Assembly (NCBI GenBank): GCA_025656455.1
Contig: JAHXHS010000005.1
Span: 75,411-139,410, forward strand
Reading direction: 5' to 3'
DNA: 64,000 bases
Source: Candidatus Thiodiazotropha sp. (ex Epidulcina cf. delphinae)
Lineage (GTDB): Bacteria > Pseudomonadota > Gammaproteobacteria > Chromatiales > Chromatiaceae
Below the pieces are notes generated by a model that was not told the DNA's origin, made no database searches, and saw only the letters and a program-made list of their open reading frames with translations. Within the stretch, counting starts at the first letter, position 1. Every line of letters starts with the position of its first letter. The position numbers and the translations under genes were made by a program. Positions 26,052-36,067 of the stretch are shown piece by piece.

Positions 26052-27608
26052 TCACAGAATCACCACGAAGGTCGCCACAATCAGTACGATCAAATAGCGC
26101 GGTTCGGTAAGCAGCTGTTCGACGCGTTCCAGCAGGCCGCCGATGCGATGCAGATTCTTCAGCAAACCTTCGCCGCCACCGTGCAGCACCAGGTGTGATT
26201 CGAACCAGTAGAGCGCATTCGCCAGCCAGGTCATCGCCTTGCCTGCTACTCCAGTGCCATAGCCTGCGCTGGCCGAATCCGCGACGGCAGTGCGTTGTTT
26301 GAGCGCCTCCCACTGGCTCAGGGATGAGACACTGCGGGTGTAGGCGGGCAGGCCGACCACCCGGGTTATGACCTGTTCATCGAAATATTGAATATCCCGC
26401 GCCAGCGATACCGTCGGGCGCACCAGCAAGGCATCGCTGAGGGGGTCGACCCAAAAACGTTGTAAGGCAGCGCGATGCAGCCAGCGCCGGCGGGTGAGCC
26501 AGCCGGGCGCTCGGGGGGCGACCTCTCCAACCTGATGCATCAGCGCCGGTGAAGCGAGGAACTGGAATGTCCGCCAGATGGCATGGAGACCTAGGTGCCA
26601 GGCCGCGACAGTGAACCAGCCAAGTCCGCACCAGAGAAACATCCATCCCACCTGGGTGGTGGTGGCGAACATCAATGAGCTTTTAACGTCGGATTGGGTC
26701 ATTCCCGCCAGCCAGCCATAGAGGATGGTCAATAGACCCAGGATGGCGATGGCGGCCATCACCACAGGGACCTGTTCGAGCAGCGGTCCGATGCGGATCA
26801 GCAACAGCACGCCAGCATGCACCATCAGTGCGCCATAGAAGATAGCGGAGGAGGGGGTGGGTCCCTCAAGGGCGCGTGCGATCCAGGGTGAGAAGGGCAG
26901 TTGAGCCGATTTCGCCAACGCCGCAATCACGAAGCCGCTGGCGACCACCCCTGCGGCCAGGGTCTCGATATTAGCCGCCTCGGCATGTATCTGCGGCCAT
27001 TCGACGCCACCCAGCCAGAACATCGACAGGGCGATGCCGAGAATAAAGGCTACATCTCCCACGCGGTTGGTGATGAAGGCCCGGAGCGCGTTTTTTGTGG
27101 CTGTCGGGCGGTCGATGGCGTAGCCGATCAACAGATATGAAGTCGCCCCGGCGATCTCCCAACCGGCAAAGGCCAGCAACGCATTGCCTGCGATAACGAT
27201 CAGCTCCATCGCCCCGGCGAATAGGCTCAGAAGCATGAAGATTCGCTGGAAGCCGCTCTCGCGATGCATATAGTTGACAGAGAACTTCAGCGTCAACAGG
27301 GCGATCAACGTCACAATCACCAGTATCGTCACTCCCATGGCGTCAAGGGTGAAACTGATCGGCATCACATATTCGCCGCTACTGAACCAGGATCCCATGA
27401 CGATTTGGCCGGGCGCTCCTTGCCACAGAGCCGTGACCGCCAAGGCCAAGGCCAGAAGAAACGCGATGACGGCGGCCCCCAGGGCAACCCTCGAGGTCTG
27501 TTTTTCACCGCTTTCGCCACGATTGAGATGCAGCAGGTAGCCGATGCCGATCCATGCGGCAGCCAACCAGTGGACGACGGGAATCAACCAGGCGGTGTAT
27601 TCAAGCAT
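26052..27608 (-). CDS. dabB: DabB-type NuoL-like proton-conducting subunit
   Basis: A 518-residue membrane protein related to NuoL. It retains E151 in LLAFAGWEIAGATSYLL and K233 in AALAKSAQLPFSPWI, followed by ALEGPTPSSAIFYGALMVHAG, the canonical sequence of the proton half-channel. Its ATG overlaps the end of dabA by eight bases (ATGCTTGA), the usual intimate pairing of dabA and dabB. In the known complex DabB is the membrane partner that lets proton flow drive DabA. The C-terminal region is shorter than NuoL and ends in one hydrophobic helix. Confidence 0.88.
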   Translation of the reverse strand: MLEYTAWLIPVVHWLAAAWIGIGYLLHLNRGESGEKQTSRVALGAAVIAFLLALALAVTALWQGAPGQIVMGSWFSSGEYVMPISFTLDAMGVTILVIVTLIALLTLKFSVNYMHRESGFQRIFMLLSLFAGAMELIVIAGNALLAFAGWEIAGATSYLLIGYAIDRPTATKNALRAFITNRVGDVAFILGIALSMFWLGGVEWPQIHAEAANIETLAAGVVASGFVIAALAKSAQLPFSPWIARALEGPTPSSAIFYGALMVHAGVLLLIRIGPLLEQVPVVMAAIAILGLLTILYGWLAGMTQSDVKSSLMFATTTQVGWMFLWCGLGWFTVAAWHLGLHAIWRTFQFLASPALMHQVGEVAPRAPGWLTRRRWLHRAALQRFWVDPLSDALLVRPTVSLARDIQYFDEQVITRVVGLPAYTRSVSSLSQWEALKQRTAVADSASAGYGTGVAGKAMTWLANALYWFESHLVLHGGGEGLLKNLHRIGGLLERVEQLLTEPRYLIVLIVATFVVIL

Positions 27609-30600
27609 GGGCGGATCCCTCCTCAGCGGTTTCGATCAGCGCCGGGGACATCGGACCCATCGAACCGAGGCACCAGTCGGCTGAGCGCTTTACCACGGGA
27701 AGCGCGTCAGCGCTTGCCAGCCATGGCAACCAACCCCGGTCCGGGCTGAAGCGGTGTATTTCGCCGCTCTCCGGGTCGATGGCGGCGAGTTGTAACCAAC
27801 CGTTGCCCACCAGCTCTTGAAGGGGGGGCTGTCTGCTATAGATCTGACTCAGGATATCTGTCTGCGCTTCGACGATGACCAGCAGGCGCATCGCCTCATG
27901 GATCTCGATCATCTGTCGCGGCAGGCCGGTGCGTAAGTCAGAGGCGGCGCCTTCCATCACCCCGAGGAAGCCTGTCACATTGTGGGTGACCTTGGAGCCG
28001 CAACCGTACTGCTCGTTATCCACGGTGGAGAAGTAATACTCCAGGCTGATCCCTGCGCCGACGGCGCCATTGGTCAAGAGATGGCGTTCTAGCACCTCTC
28101 CGCTGGGATCCTGGGTCGGATCGTATGAGATGAGAAACGCCCGCCGGTCGAAAAACGCCCCTCGACTGAGGGCGCGCCGACCAATGAATGCACAGGCATT
28201 GGTGGCATGGCCGAGTTCGGGCCGGGCCTGGGAGAAATCGACGGCGCGGCCGGCGACATGTCGAAAGGCGCGTTGTGGGGTCGGACGCGAGGGAGCAGAG
28301 GCGAAGCGGCGGCAGCGTTCCTGGGCGTGGAGTTGGCAGGCCCGGTCCAGTTCAGCCTGCAGCCTTTGCAGCGCCGGACGCTGATCCGCGGGCATCGCCT
28401 CGAGGTCGTACCAGGCTATCTCGTCGCTGCAGGTATCGTGCTCGGCCCCGACGAACCAGGTCTGCGGCGAAATGACGATCCCCCGGTCGGCCAGGATCGC
28501 CCGAACCTCGCGGCGGTTGGCCATTGCCGCGACCAGGCGCCCGTTAGGGCCGCTAAAGCGTCCGGCGCAGGCCCCGCAATTGTAGGCGGAGGCATGGGGA
28601 TTGTTCTGGTTGCGCGAAGCATGCCCGACGATGGCCACGACCGGGGCGAAACCGGCAGTCAGACCGGTTCCCCTCAGCAGGGTTTCCACCCGGTCCGCCT
28701 GCTCTGGATCGGTGAATCCCAGGCGGGGTGATTCCGCTGTGGCCTCGCTGCTGTGATTGGGCGCGGTATAGTCGATCTGAGTCGCAAGCGGTTTTTCGAA
28801 CGCCTGCCTGAGGCTGCTGAGCAGTCTGCCGGCAGTTCGCGGGGCGAGGATTTTACCCGCCAGCACAACAAGTGTGACCGGTGCGGCGGCCACTGCCAGC
28901 ACGCCCGGCAGCACCAGTCCGCGACGAGTCGCCTGGAGAAAAAGTTCCCGGCCCCGCTGCAACAGATGGTGGCGTTTCCGGTGCAGGCTTGCAACGGCTT
29001 CATCCTCAGGGCGTGGCACTTCGCGCACCTCATGAGCCGGAATCACCGGTGCGGGCACCACCGGCGCCAGCGGCGTCACACCCCTGTCGTCGAGGCCGCG
29101 CCAGTTGTGCGGGACATTGAAGTGGGCGGCTGTGCCGAGTGTCTCCACTTCGGGAAAGATCTCCTCGAGGTGCCGGCGCAGGCCTTCCTCTCTGTCGTCC
29201 ATGCAGAACACCAGTTGCGCCGCTGGCTGGGTGTCACGGTTGGTCCAGGCGCCACGTCCCCGATTTTGCGCCAGCGCCGTCAGGATCTCGTCCCGATAGT
29301 GTTTTTCATAGGCGCACAGCCAGAGATAGCCCATCCTGTCTTCGTTGAGCCGCTCGATGCACTCGAAGACGGCTTGGACCTGCTCGTAGGAGAGGGTGCG
29401 CAACTCAGCGCCGCACCAACCGAGTTGCTGGGTGATCTGAAACAGCGGCCAAGCCCCCTGGCAAAGGGTCGGTCGGCCGGTCGTTTCGACCATCCCGCTG
29501 CTCAGCCGCCAGGTCCAGATCAGTTGCGCCAGGTGTTGCCAGCGCGAGGTGCCGGCATCTGTCGCATACCCCGAGTCAGGGGCATGGACGGCACGCTGGG
29601 CGCGGCTGGCAAGATATTCGGGCAGGCGGCTGTTAAACAGGGCCTCGCGCACCGTGAATTCGTCCGGTTGATGGCGAAAATACCAGCGCAGCATGTCCAG
29701 GCTGGATTCGATACAGAAGTGGGTGGCGCACAGATTGTGCGCATGGATTCGCTCCAGCACCAGACGCACGGCCAGATAGTCGAGCATATCGACTCGCGCA
29801 GTGAGCGATTGGTAGTCTGGATGGTTGTGTCGCCACAGCACCATGCCTGACCAGCCCGGCAGTTCCAGGGCGAGGTGTTGCAGATAGCCCACCCAACGCT
29901 CCCGCGCCAGTCCCAACCGATGCAACTCACTGACAATGGTGTCGAGCGGGTCGTTATGCAGCAACTCCAGGTGCTGACGCCAACCCTCGATGCCATGCAG
30001 CTGCCAGTTCGGGTCATTGGCGGCATTCTCGCGCCAATAGGCGTAAAAACCCGCGTTGTCAAAGTCCGGCCGCCAGCTTGCGACACCCTGGTCGAGGAAG
30101 TTGGCGAGTTCCCTCACCAACCGCGGCCGGATCTGGTCCAGTAGGTCCTCTCCCGTCAGCCCGCGCAACAGATCCCTCAAGGTGTAGTCGTTGCCGACGC
30201 GTTCGAGCAGGCTTGACAGCCGCTCTTCCGCCGCCTGTTGCATGAGTTGGGTGGTGGTGTTGGGCGCATCTGTTCTGGTTTGCGCCTCGTCCAGCAGGTC
30301 GTGCAGCATGGTTTCCGCCTGCTCAGGGGCCAGGTCGAGCAGCTCTTCAGGGTGTGTCGGGTTGTGTTCAAGCTGCAATACCTCCAGGCAGGCATGCCAG
30401 AGATCATTGACCGCGGCGGCTTCCGATAGGTGCCCGCTGGCGCATGCCTTGTCGAGGAGTCGTGCGCGGGCCGTCTCAGGCAGATCGGAGCGAAGGGATT
30501 CCAGTACGTTGATCTCTTCGATCTGCCAGTTGAGCTGGCAACCTGAAACGGGCTGTAACGGCATGGTCAGCGCCGCCAGATAGATATCCCGACGCCTGAG

Positions 30601-30924
30601 CGCGCCAGTCGCGGTTTCGGCTACTACAGCCTCTGCCTGCAGCGCTGCATCTTCGTCGACGCTGGCGGCCAGGTCCACGATGGTGATGCGGCCGAGACGA
30701 TGGAGCGCCTGGTACTTTTCCAACGGCAGGTAGCCCTTGGCTCCCGTCAGACGGCGGGCGGCGGCCAGGGCATCGGCAAAGGGGAGGTGCTGATAGCCAT
30801 GCAGGGTGTTGTGATGGACGAAGTCCTTGATCGGCGCCTGACCGGGCAGGATATGTTCGAGGTGGCGAATCGCGTCTCTGATCTGTTGCCGGATATCTCC
30901 GCTGTCGGTGTGATGATCATTCAT
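27601..30924 (-). CDS. dabA: DabA (DUF2309/UPF0753), inorganic carbon pump subunit
   Basis: A 1107-residue cytoplasmic-face protein that, with DabB, is known to accumulate bicarbonate by energy-coupled hydration of CO2. The beta-carbonic-anhydrase-like zinc site is intact: C574-x-D576 (VFCMDDREE), H768 (AIVGHASRNQN) and C783 (SAYNCGACAGRF). The 15-residue step between His and Cys is the same as in the characterised DabA. The N-terminus PIKDFVHHNTLHGYQHLPF is the family signature. It overlaps neighbours by eight bases on both sides. At over 1,100 residues it is longer than many DabA proteins, with the extra length in the N-terminal half. Confidence 0.93.
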   Translation of the reverse strand: MNDHHTDSGDIRQQIRDAIRHLEHILPGQAPIKDFVHHNTLHGYQHLPFADALAAARRLTGAKGYLPLEKYQALHRLGRITIVDLAASVDEDAALQAEAVVAETATGALRRRDIYLAALTMPLQPVSGCQLNWQIEEINVLESLRSDLPETARARLLDKACASGHLSEAAAVNDLWHACLEVLQLEHNPTHPEELLDLAPEQAETMLHDLLDEAQTRTDAPNTTTQLMQQAAEERLSSLLERVGNDYTLRDLLRGLTGEDLLDQIRPRLVRELANFLDQGVASWRPDFDNAGFYAYWRENAANDPNWQLHGIEGWRQHLELLHNDPLDTIVSELHRLGLARERWVGYLQHLALELPGWSGMVLWRHNHPDYQSLTARVDMLDYLAVRLVLERIHAHNLCATHFCIESSLDMLRWYFRHQPDEFTVREALFNSRLPEYLASRAQRAVHAPDSGYATDAGTSRWQHLAQLIWTWRLSSGMVETTGRPTLCQGAWPLFQITQQLGWCGAELRTLSYEQVQAVFECIERLNEDRMGYLWLCAYEKHYRDEILTALAQNRGRGAWTNRDTQPAAQLVFCMDDREEGLRRHLEEIFPEVETLGTAAHFNVPHNWRGLDDRGVTPLAPVVPAPVIPAHEVREVPRPEDEAVASLHRKRHHLLQRGRELFLQATRRGLVLPGVLAVAAAPVTLVVLAGKILAPRTAGRLLSSLRQAFEKPLATQIDYTAPNHSSEATAESPRLGFTDPEQADRVETLLRGTGLTAGFAPVVAIVGHASRNQNNPHASAYNCGACAGRFSGPNGRLVAAMANRREVRAILADRGIVISPQTWFVGAEHDTCSDEIAWYDLEAMPADQRPALQRLQAELDRACQLHAQERCRRFASAPSRPTPQRAFRHVAGRAVDFSQARPELGHATNACAFIGRRALSRGAFFDRRAFLISYDPTQDPSGEVLERHLLTNGAVGAGISLEYYFSTVDNEQYGCGSKVTHNVTGFLGVMEGAASDLRTGLPRQMIEIHEAMRLLVIVEAQTDILSQIYSRQPPLQELVGNGWLQLAAIDPESGEIHRFSPDRGWLPWLASADALPVVKRSADWCLGSMGPMSPALIETAEEGSAHA

Positions 30925-32377
30925 AGAACAGGGTCGAGAGCTGGGTTGCCGAGGCGTTCACCAGATTCAGCACCGGACTCGGCATAAAACCGAGGAGCAG
31001 GGTGCCGGCCGCCAATGTGCCGGCCGCGAGCAGTTCGACAGGCCGCAGATCCTGCACATCCTGCATACCCGGGCGAACCGGTCCGGTAAACAGTTGGCTG
31101 ATGGTGCGGACCGCATAGGCGGCGCTGAGAATAACCCCGAGCGTCAGAAGCGCGGCCACCCAGCCCCAGCGGGCAAAGCCGCCGATCAGGGTATTGAGTT
31201 CCGCGACGAAGCCGGCTGTGCCCGGCAGGGAGACGGCAGCGATAAATGCCAGGGTGGTGAAAAAGGCGAATCTTGGCATGACCCGCACCAGCGAACTGTA
31301 GTGCATGATATCGCGGGTGTGGGTCCGCTCATAGAGCAGTCCGATCAACAGGAACAGCGAGCCTGCCACCAGGCCGTGGGCAACCATCTGCATCAAAGCC
31401 CCGTGCAACCCTGCCAGGTTGAGGGCGGCGATGCCGAGCAGGACAATGCCCATGTGGCTGACGGAGGAGTAGGCGATCATGGCTTTGAGATCGCTGTGTC
31501 GCCAAGCGAGCAGGCCGCCATAGATCAGGCTGACGAAAGCGAGGGTGGCGAGAAGGTCCTGCAGGACCATCACCGCGTCCGGCAACATGCCGGCGGCGCG
31601 GATCAGGCCGTAAGAACCCATCTTGAGCAGGATGCCGGATAACAGGATAGAGATCGGACTCGGGGCCTCGACATGGGCCAGGGGTAACCAGCCATGCAGC
31701 GGGAAGATCGGCATCTTCACGCCGAAGCCGATGAGAAAACCGAGAAAAATCAGTGTCTGGGTATGCTCCGGCAGGGTGCGCCCACTTTCCGCCATGGCGG
31801 CCATGGAGAAGGAGTGGCCAGGAACGGCGTCGAACAGGACCAGCAGGCTGATCAGCATGAACACCGAGCCACCCATGGTATAGAGCACGAAGTTGAGGGC
31901 AGCCCCATGCCGGTTTTTGCCCCCCCATCGGTCGATGAGAAAGAACAGGGGTATCAGCGTCAGTTCCCAAAAAACATAGAAAAGGGACCAGTCCTGGGCC
32001 ATGAACACCCCCAGCATCGCGGATTCCAGCAGCAGAACCAGGATATAGTAACCCTTGACGCGTTTATCGACACTGGCGGAAGCCAGCAGGGCGACAAAGC
32101 TCAGCAGGGTGGCGAGCAGGATCATGGGGTAGGAGAAGCCGTCCAGGCCCAGGCTGAAAGAGGTGCCGAGCCGGGTATTCCATTCGGTTCGTTGCAGGAA
32201 CTGCAGGCCGGCTTGGGTGTGATCGAATTGGTTCAGGTAGGCCCATGCCAATACCAGCGTGGCGCCCGATGCGAGCAGGGCGGTCGTGCGTATTGCCCGT
32301 CCAGCGTCACGGGGCAGAAAGGCAATGGCCAAAGCGCCTGCTAAAGGCGCTAGGAGCAGGTAACTCAAACTAGGCAT
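30917..32377 (-). CDS. NuoM-like subunit upstream of dabA
   Basis: A 486-residue, about 14-helix NuoM-family protein. It keeps E138 in LFYVFWELTLIPLFFLID and K221 in FGVKMPIFPLHGWLP, followed by HVEAPSPISILLSGILLKMG, a very standard NuoM pattern. Its stop overlaps the dabA start by eight bases (ATGAATGA), which argues for coupled translation and a shared complex. No nuoN, nuoK or hydrophilic complex I subunit is nearby. An Mrp-type antiporter role is the alternative. Confidence 0.87.
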   Translation of the reverse strand: MPSLSYLLLAPLAGALAIAFLPRDAGRAIRTTALLASGATLVLAWAYLNQFDHTQAGLQFLQRTEWNTRLGTSFSLGLDGFSYPMILLATLLSFVALLASASVDKRVKGYYILVLLLESAMLGVFMAQDWSLFYVFWELTLIPLFFLIDRWGGKNRHGAALNFVLYTMGGSVFMLISLLVLFDAVPGHSFSMAAMAESGRTLPEHTQTLIFLGFLIGFGVKMPIFPLHGWLPLAHVEAPSPISILLSGILLKMGSYGLIRAAGMLPDAVMVLQDLLATLAFVSLIYGGLLAWRHSDLKAMIAYSSVSHMGIVLLGIAALNLAGLHGALMQMVAHGLVAGSLFLLIGLLYERTHTRDIMHYSSLVRVMPRFAFFTTLAFIAAVSLPGTAGFVAELNTLIGGFARWGWVAALLTLGVILSAAYAVRTISQLFTGPVRPGMQDVQDLRPVELLAAGTLAAGTLLLGFMPSPVLNLVNASATQLSTLFYE

Positions 32378-32425
32378 GAAATCGTATTACTAGGCTCGAG
32401 ACATTGTGCTGTACCGGCATCAGCT

Positions 32426-34192
32426 TCACTCCTTGCCGACGCCGATAGGGGATCGCAGTGGACAGTTCTCCCTGTCATAGGAGTCGCCCAACTGGTTCCA
32501 GACAAAATTCAGCGCCAATCCGATACGGGAGTAGAAGGTGGAATCGCCCATTTTATCCTTCAGGCCTGTCCTGCGTATGGTATCCATGAACTGCTTTTTC
32601 ATGCGCGCGATGATAAGCGTGATGCCCTGCGCCTGGAGCCGCTCCCATAAATGGTGCAACACCTCTTCTCCGGTGGCGTCGATCTGATTGATGCCCTCGC
32701 CGTCGAGAATGATGTATTTCAGTTCCGGATTGGCCGCCACCACGCCGAGGATCTTGGTCTCGAAATAACCCGCGCTGGCGAAATAGAGCGAACCGTCGAA
32801 ACGCACCACCGAGATAATGGGGCTGGTGGCCAGGTGGCGCACCCGGATGTCGCGCATGGTGCCGTCCTTATAGCGTGACAGTTGGGCGAAACGCGGGCGC
32901 ATGGTGCGCCATAGGAAGAGTCCCAGGGAGAGTAGTACGCCGATAATGATGCCTTTGTCGAGATGAGGTGCGAACGCCAGGGTCAGAATGAAGGTGATTA
33001 CCGCCACGACGGCGTCGTGGGGTTGCGCCTTCCAGGCATGGATGATGGGTTCGACCTTGATCAGATTGATCACCGCCATGATGATTACCGCGGCCAGGGT
33101 GGCTTGTGGCAGGTGGTACAAGAGCGGTGTCAGGAAAATCAATGTGATCGCCACCACCAGGCCGGTGACCACCGACGAGAAGCCGGTGAGCGCTCCTGCA
33201 TTGATATTGACCGCCGAGCGGGAGAAGGAGCCGGATACCGGATAGCCGGAGAACATGCTCGCCACGACATTGGAGAGTCCCTGACCGATCAGCTCCTGAT
33301 TGGCGTTCAGCCGCTGGCGGGTGCGGGCGGCCATCGCCTTGGCGATGGAGATTGCCTCCATGAAACCGATCAGTGAAATGGTGATCGCGGCGGGGATCAA
33401 CTGCCACATGGTTTTCAGGTCGAAGGCCGGGATCGACAGGGCAGGCAACCCCTTCGGGATGTCACCGACCACCTTGCCGCCAGCCTCGCCGAAGCCGGCC
33501 AGCCAGGCAATCAAGGTGGTGACGACGACCGCGATCAGAACGCCGGGAAGCTGCGGCGCATAGCGGCGTACGCCCCACATGATGGCAAATGCCAGGGCTG
33601 CCATGCCGAGAGTGGCCCCGTGGGTACCGCCGACGGCGGCCAGAATGGTGTTCCAAACCGTCTCATAGTGGTGCGCCTCCCTGGCTACGGAAACGCCGAA
33701 CACCTTGCCCAACTGTGAAGTGGCAATGATCAAGGCGCCCGCGTTGGTAAAGCCCACCACCACCGGATGGGAGAGAAAGTCCACCAGCACGCCGAGTTTG
33801 AACAGGCCGAGGAACATTTGGAAGACGCCGACCATGAACGCCAGGAGGAGGGCATAGGCCAGGTAGGTGTCGGGTGAGGTGGCAAGCGGCTCCAACGCCG
33901 CCGCCGTCATCAGCGACACCACCGCCACAGGGCCTGTCGCCAACTGCCGCGAGGAGCCGAAAAAGGCGGCGATCATCGGTGGCAGGAAGGAGGCGTACAG
34001 GCCGTAATAAACCGGTAGCCCGGCGAGTTGGGCATAGGCCATGGATTGGGGCACCAGCACCAGGGCAACAGTGATGCCGGCGATGATATCCGCCCGCACC
34101 GTGTCTTTGTTTTTTAGCTCTCCGAGCCAATCCAGGAACGGGATGAAGGCCTGTTTCCAGCCGGACATCAGACTCAGTACATGCTCCCACAT
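32426..34192 (-). CDS. SulP-family anion transporter with STAS domain
   Basis: About 588 residues. The transmembrane part begins ADIIAGITVALVLVPQSMAY, the SulP signature, and GYPVSGSFSRSAVN follows in the middle. The C-terminal STAS domain starts near residue 440 (IIVVRFDGSLYFASAGYF; ILDGEGINQIDATGEEVL). The family moves sulfate, bicarbonate or other anions with Na+ or H+. First in the operon with DabA, it is best read as a bicarbonate transporter, though sulfate export would also suit a sulfur oxidiser. ATG 34192 with AGGTGG eight bases upstream is preferred to GTG 34204. Confidence 0.88.
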   Translation of the reverse strand: MWEHVLSLMSGWKQAFIPFLDWLGELKNKDTVRADIIAGITVALVLVPQSMAYAQLAGLPVYYGLYASFLPPMIAAFFGSSRQLATGPVAVVSLMTAAALEPLATSPDTYLAYALLLAFMVGVFQMFLGLFKLGVLVDFLSHPVVVGFTNAGALIIATSQLGKVFGVSVAREAHHYETVWNTILAAVGGTHGATLGMAALAFAIMWGVRRYAPQLPGVLIAVVVTTLIAWLAGFGEAGGKVVGDIPKGLPALSIPAFDLKTMWQLIPAAITISLIGFMEAISIAKAMAARTRQRLNANQELIGQGLSNVVASMFSGYPVSGSFSRSAVNINAGALTGFSSVVTGLVVAITLIFLTPLLYHLPQATLAAVIIMAVINLIKVEPIIHAWKAQPHDAVVAVITFILTLAFAPHLDKGIIIGVLLSLGLFLWRTMRPRFAQLSRYKDGTMRDIRVRHLATSPIISVVRFDGSLYFASAGYFETKILGVVAANPELKYIILDGEGINQIDATGEEVLHHLWERLQAQGITLIIARMKKQFMDTIRRTGLKDKMGDSTFYSRIGLALNFVWNQLGDSYDRENCPLRSPIGVGKE

Positions 34193-34564
34193 AATCTTGC
34201 CCACCTGCGGAGTTAGGTGCTTACCGGTTGCTCAGTACGACTATTGGCGTGGCGAATTCGACAGGCAGCAGCGCCGTTGCGGGGTATCGCTGGCACAACC
34301 CACAGGTTGGTTTCACGGACGTATGGTCGAACTTCGTTAGTAAGCGGTTGATATAAACTACAGGTCTTAAGCCACTGCCCGTCGATGAACTACATTAATC
34401 GTTGTGCCGGTAATCTGCCATCCTGGACTTCGTTCCGGGGCGGTCGCTGGCCAAGCCTATATTAAAGACAGCTAATATTAAAGGATATTCATGAAAAAGG
34501 GAAGTGGCATGCGGGGTTCAAGCGACGTTTAATCCGGCTGAATTTAAAGAGCCGCACCTGGCCG
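34193..34564. other. Intergenic leader of the Dab operon, no clear sites
   Basis: This 372-base gap should hold the promoter of the SulP-Dab operon and the end of the sigma-54 regulator gene. I looked for a -24/-12 element on the minus strand; the nearest match is GGCACAACGATTAAT, which lacks the invariant GC at -12. No other gene or repeat is recognised. Confidence 0.4.
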
Positions 34565-36067
34565 CTAACAGCGATATGAAGGCGATCCCGTCTGTGTAGC
34601 GCTATTTTCTACATATTTCTTAACCGTCCGCCGGTCCAGCGCCGTTTGCTTAGCCACAGCTTCGTATGTCCCAGACTTTTTGTAAAGCATTCGACAATAT
34701 CCGCTCAGCAGCTCTTGTGCAGAAAGCGCCCCTTGGGATGCCTGTTGCAGATAACCGGTTGAGTCTGTCGGAACCGCTCCCTGATAATGGCCGGTGAGGA
34801 TGATTCTTCGAATCGCCTGCTCGAGTTCACGGACATTCCCCGGCCAGGGGTAGTCTTGTGGGAGTTCCGTGGAGAGGGTTTCAAGAATCCTGGCTTCGAA
34901 ATCGCTGGTGGATTGCCCGGTCATGCGTGTCACCAGCAGCCTGACCAGTTGTTCCAATTCACCGGGTTTTTCCCGGATGCGGCATCTCAGCGGCGGTACC
35001 TCGATAATGTCTGACGACAGGCGGTAGAAGAAGTCGTCACGAAACCGTTTCTGTCTCCGCAGCGATTGTAAATCCTGGTTGGTGGCTGCGATCACTCGGC
35101 CTTCGAAGCGCTCTACGCTATGACTGCCTACCGGTGTGAAACTGCGTTCCTGGAGTACGTTCAGGAGTTTGATCTGCACCGGCGGCGTGAGTTCTCCGAT
35201 TTCGTCAAGGAAAAGCGAGCCATGGGGGCTGCAACGTTCGAACAATCCCTTGTGGTTGTCGACGGCCCCGGTGAAAGCGCCCTTGCGGTGACCGAACAAC
35301 TCCGATTCGATCAGCGTTTCGGGAAACTGGGAGAGGTTGGTGGCGATGAAGGTTTCATGGAAACTGTATTCAAAACGATGGGTTTGCGGATCGAAAGGGA
35401 TCAGCCCGGAGCGGCCGATCGCGGCGGCGGCGGAGCCCTTGCCCGAGCCCGTCTCACCCAGCAGCAAGGTGGAAAAATCCTCCATCCTATTCCAGAAAAG
35501 ATTGCCGTAGGCTCGAATATCGGCGGTAAATACGTTATTCCATAGCGCCCGCCGGAGTGCCTCCATCGAGGGACAATCCCCGACTAGGGCGTTTTCAATG
35601 AAATAGTAGGCGCGGCGTAGTTGGTAAAAAAGCGCGATGTAGCGCAGTGCCTCGTCCCGGGAAAATCCTCTCTTGTGCAGACTGCCGAGTAGTGTTTTGG
35701 CAAATCCCACACTGACCGGTTTGTCGCCGGCCAGGTTTTGTTTTTGAATCAGCTTGTCGAAGTCATCGAGGTGTCGGTGGTAGGTCTGAAAGAGAAAGGC
35801 ATATTCCAATATCTGCCTATCCTGTATCCGGATTGAATCCAGGCGAACGATACCGTCGGATTCCAACACGCTAAGGCGTTGATCAACGATAGGTATCAAT
35901 GCGTCATGACGGTTGACATCCTGGGTAGGGGGTTTGGCATCAAGATAGTCAGCCAGCAGGGAGTCGATCTCTCCTTTTTCACTACTGAAAGGATTGGAGA
36001 AGATAGTATCCGCGAGGAGTGAAAAGAACTTGCGTTCCGCCTCGGTCAATGTTCTCGTGCGCGCCAT
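34565..36067 (-). CDS. Sigma-54-dependent activator with an unusual N-terminal domain
   Basis: Enhancer-binding protein of 500 residues. The AAA+ core has Walker A GETGSGKG (204-211), the sigma-54 contact loop GAFTGA (263-268) and Walker B SLFLDEIGE (284-292), followed by ATNQDL and the arginine-finger region. The C-terminus (TYEVAKQTALDRRTVKKY-like) is a Fis-type helix-turn-helix. The first 190 residues are helical and are not a receiver, PAS, GAF or V4R domain that I recognise, so the signal is unknown. It is directly upstream of and collinear with the Dab operon, 372 bases away, which makes it a candidate regulator of carbon uptake. Confidence 0.88.
   Translation of the reverse strand: MARTRTLTEAERKFFSLLADTIFSNPFSSEKGEIDSLLADYLDAKPPTQDVNRHDALIPIVDQRLSVLESDGIVRLDSIRIQDRQILEYAFLFQTYHRHLDDFDKLIQKQNLAGDKPVSVGFAKTLLGSLHKRGFSRDEALRYIALFYQLRRAYYFIENALVGDCPSMEALRRALWNNVFTADIRAYGNLFWNRMEDFSTLLLGETGSGKGSAAAAIGRSGLIPFDPQTHRFEYSFHETFIATNLSQFPETLIESELFGHRKGAFTGAVDNHKGLFERCSPHGSLFLDEIGELTPPVQIKLLNVLQERSFTPVGSHSVERFEGRVIAATNQDLQSLRRQKRFRDDFFYRLSSDIIEVPPLRCRIREKPGELEQLVRLLVTRMTGQSTSDFEARILETLSTELPQDYPWPGNVRELEQAIRRIILTGHYQGAVPTDSTGYLQQASQGALSAQELLSGYCRMLYKKSGTYEAVAKQTALDRRTVKKYVENSATQTGSPSYRC

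Noticed and set aside
23012..32377. A complex I (nuo) or Mrp antiporter operon
   Set aside because: No hydrophilic Nuo subunits, NuoH, NuoK or Mrp C/E/F/G subunits are present, and DabA with an intact zinc site lies in the middle.
34193..34564. Sigma-54 promoter in front of the SulP-Dab operon
   Set aside because: The best minus-strand candidate, GGCACAACGATTAAT, lacks the invariant GC of the -12 element, and others were weaker.
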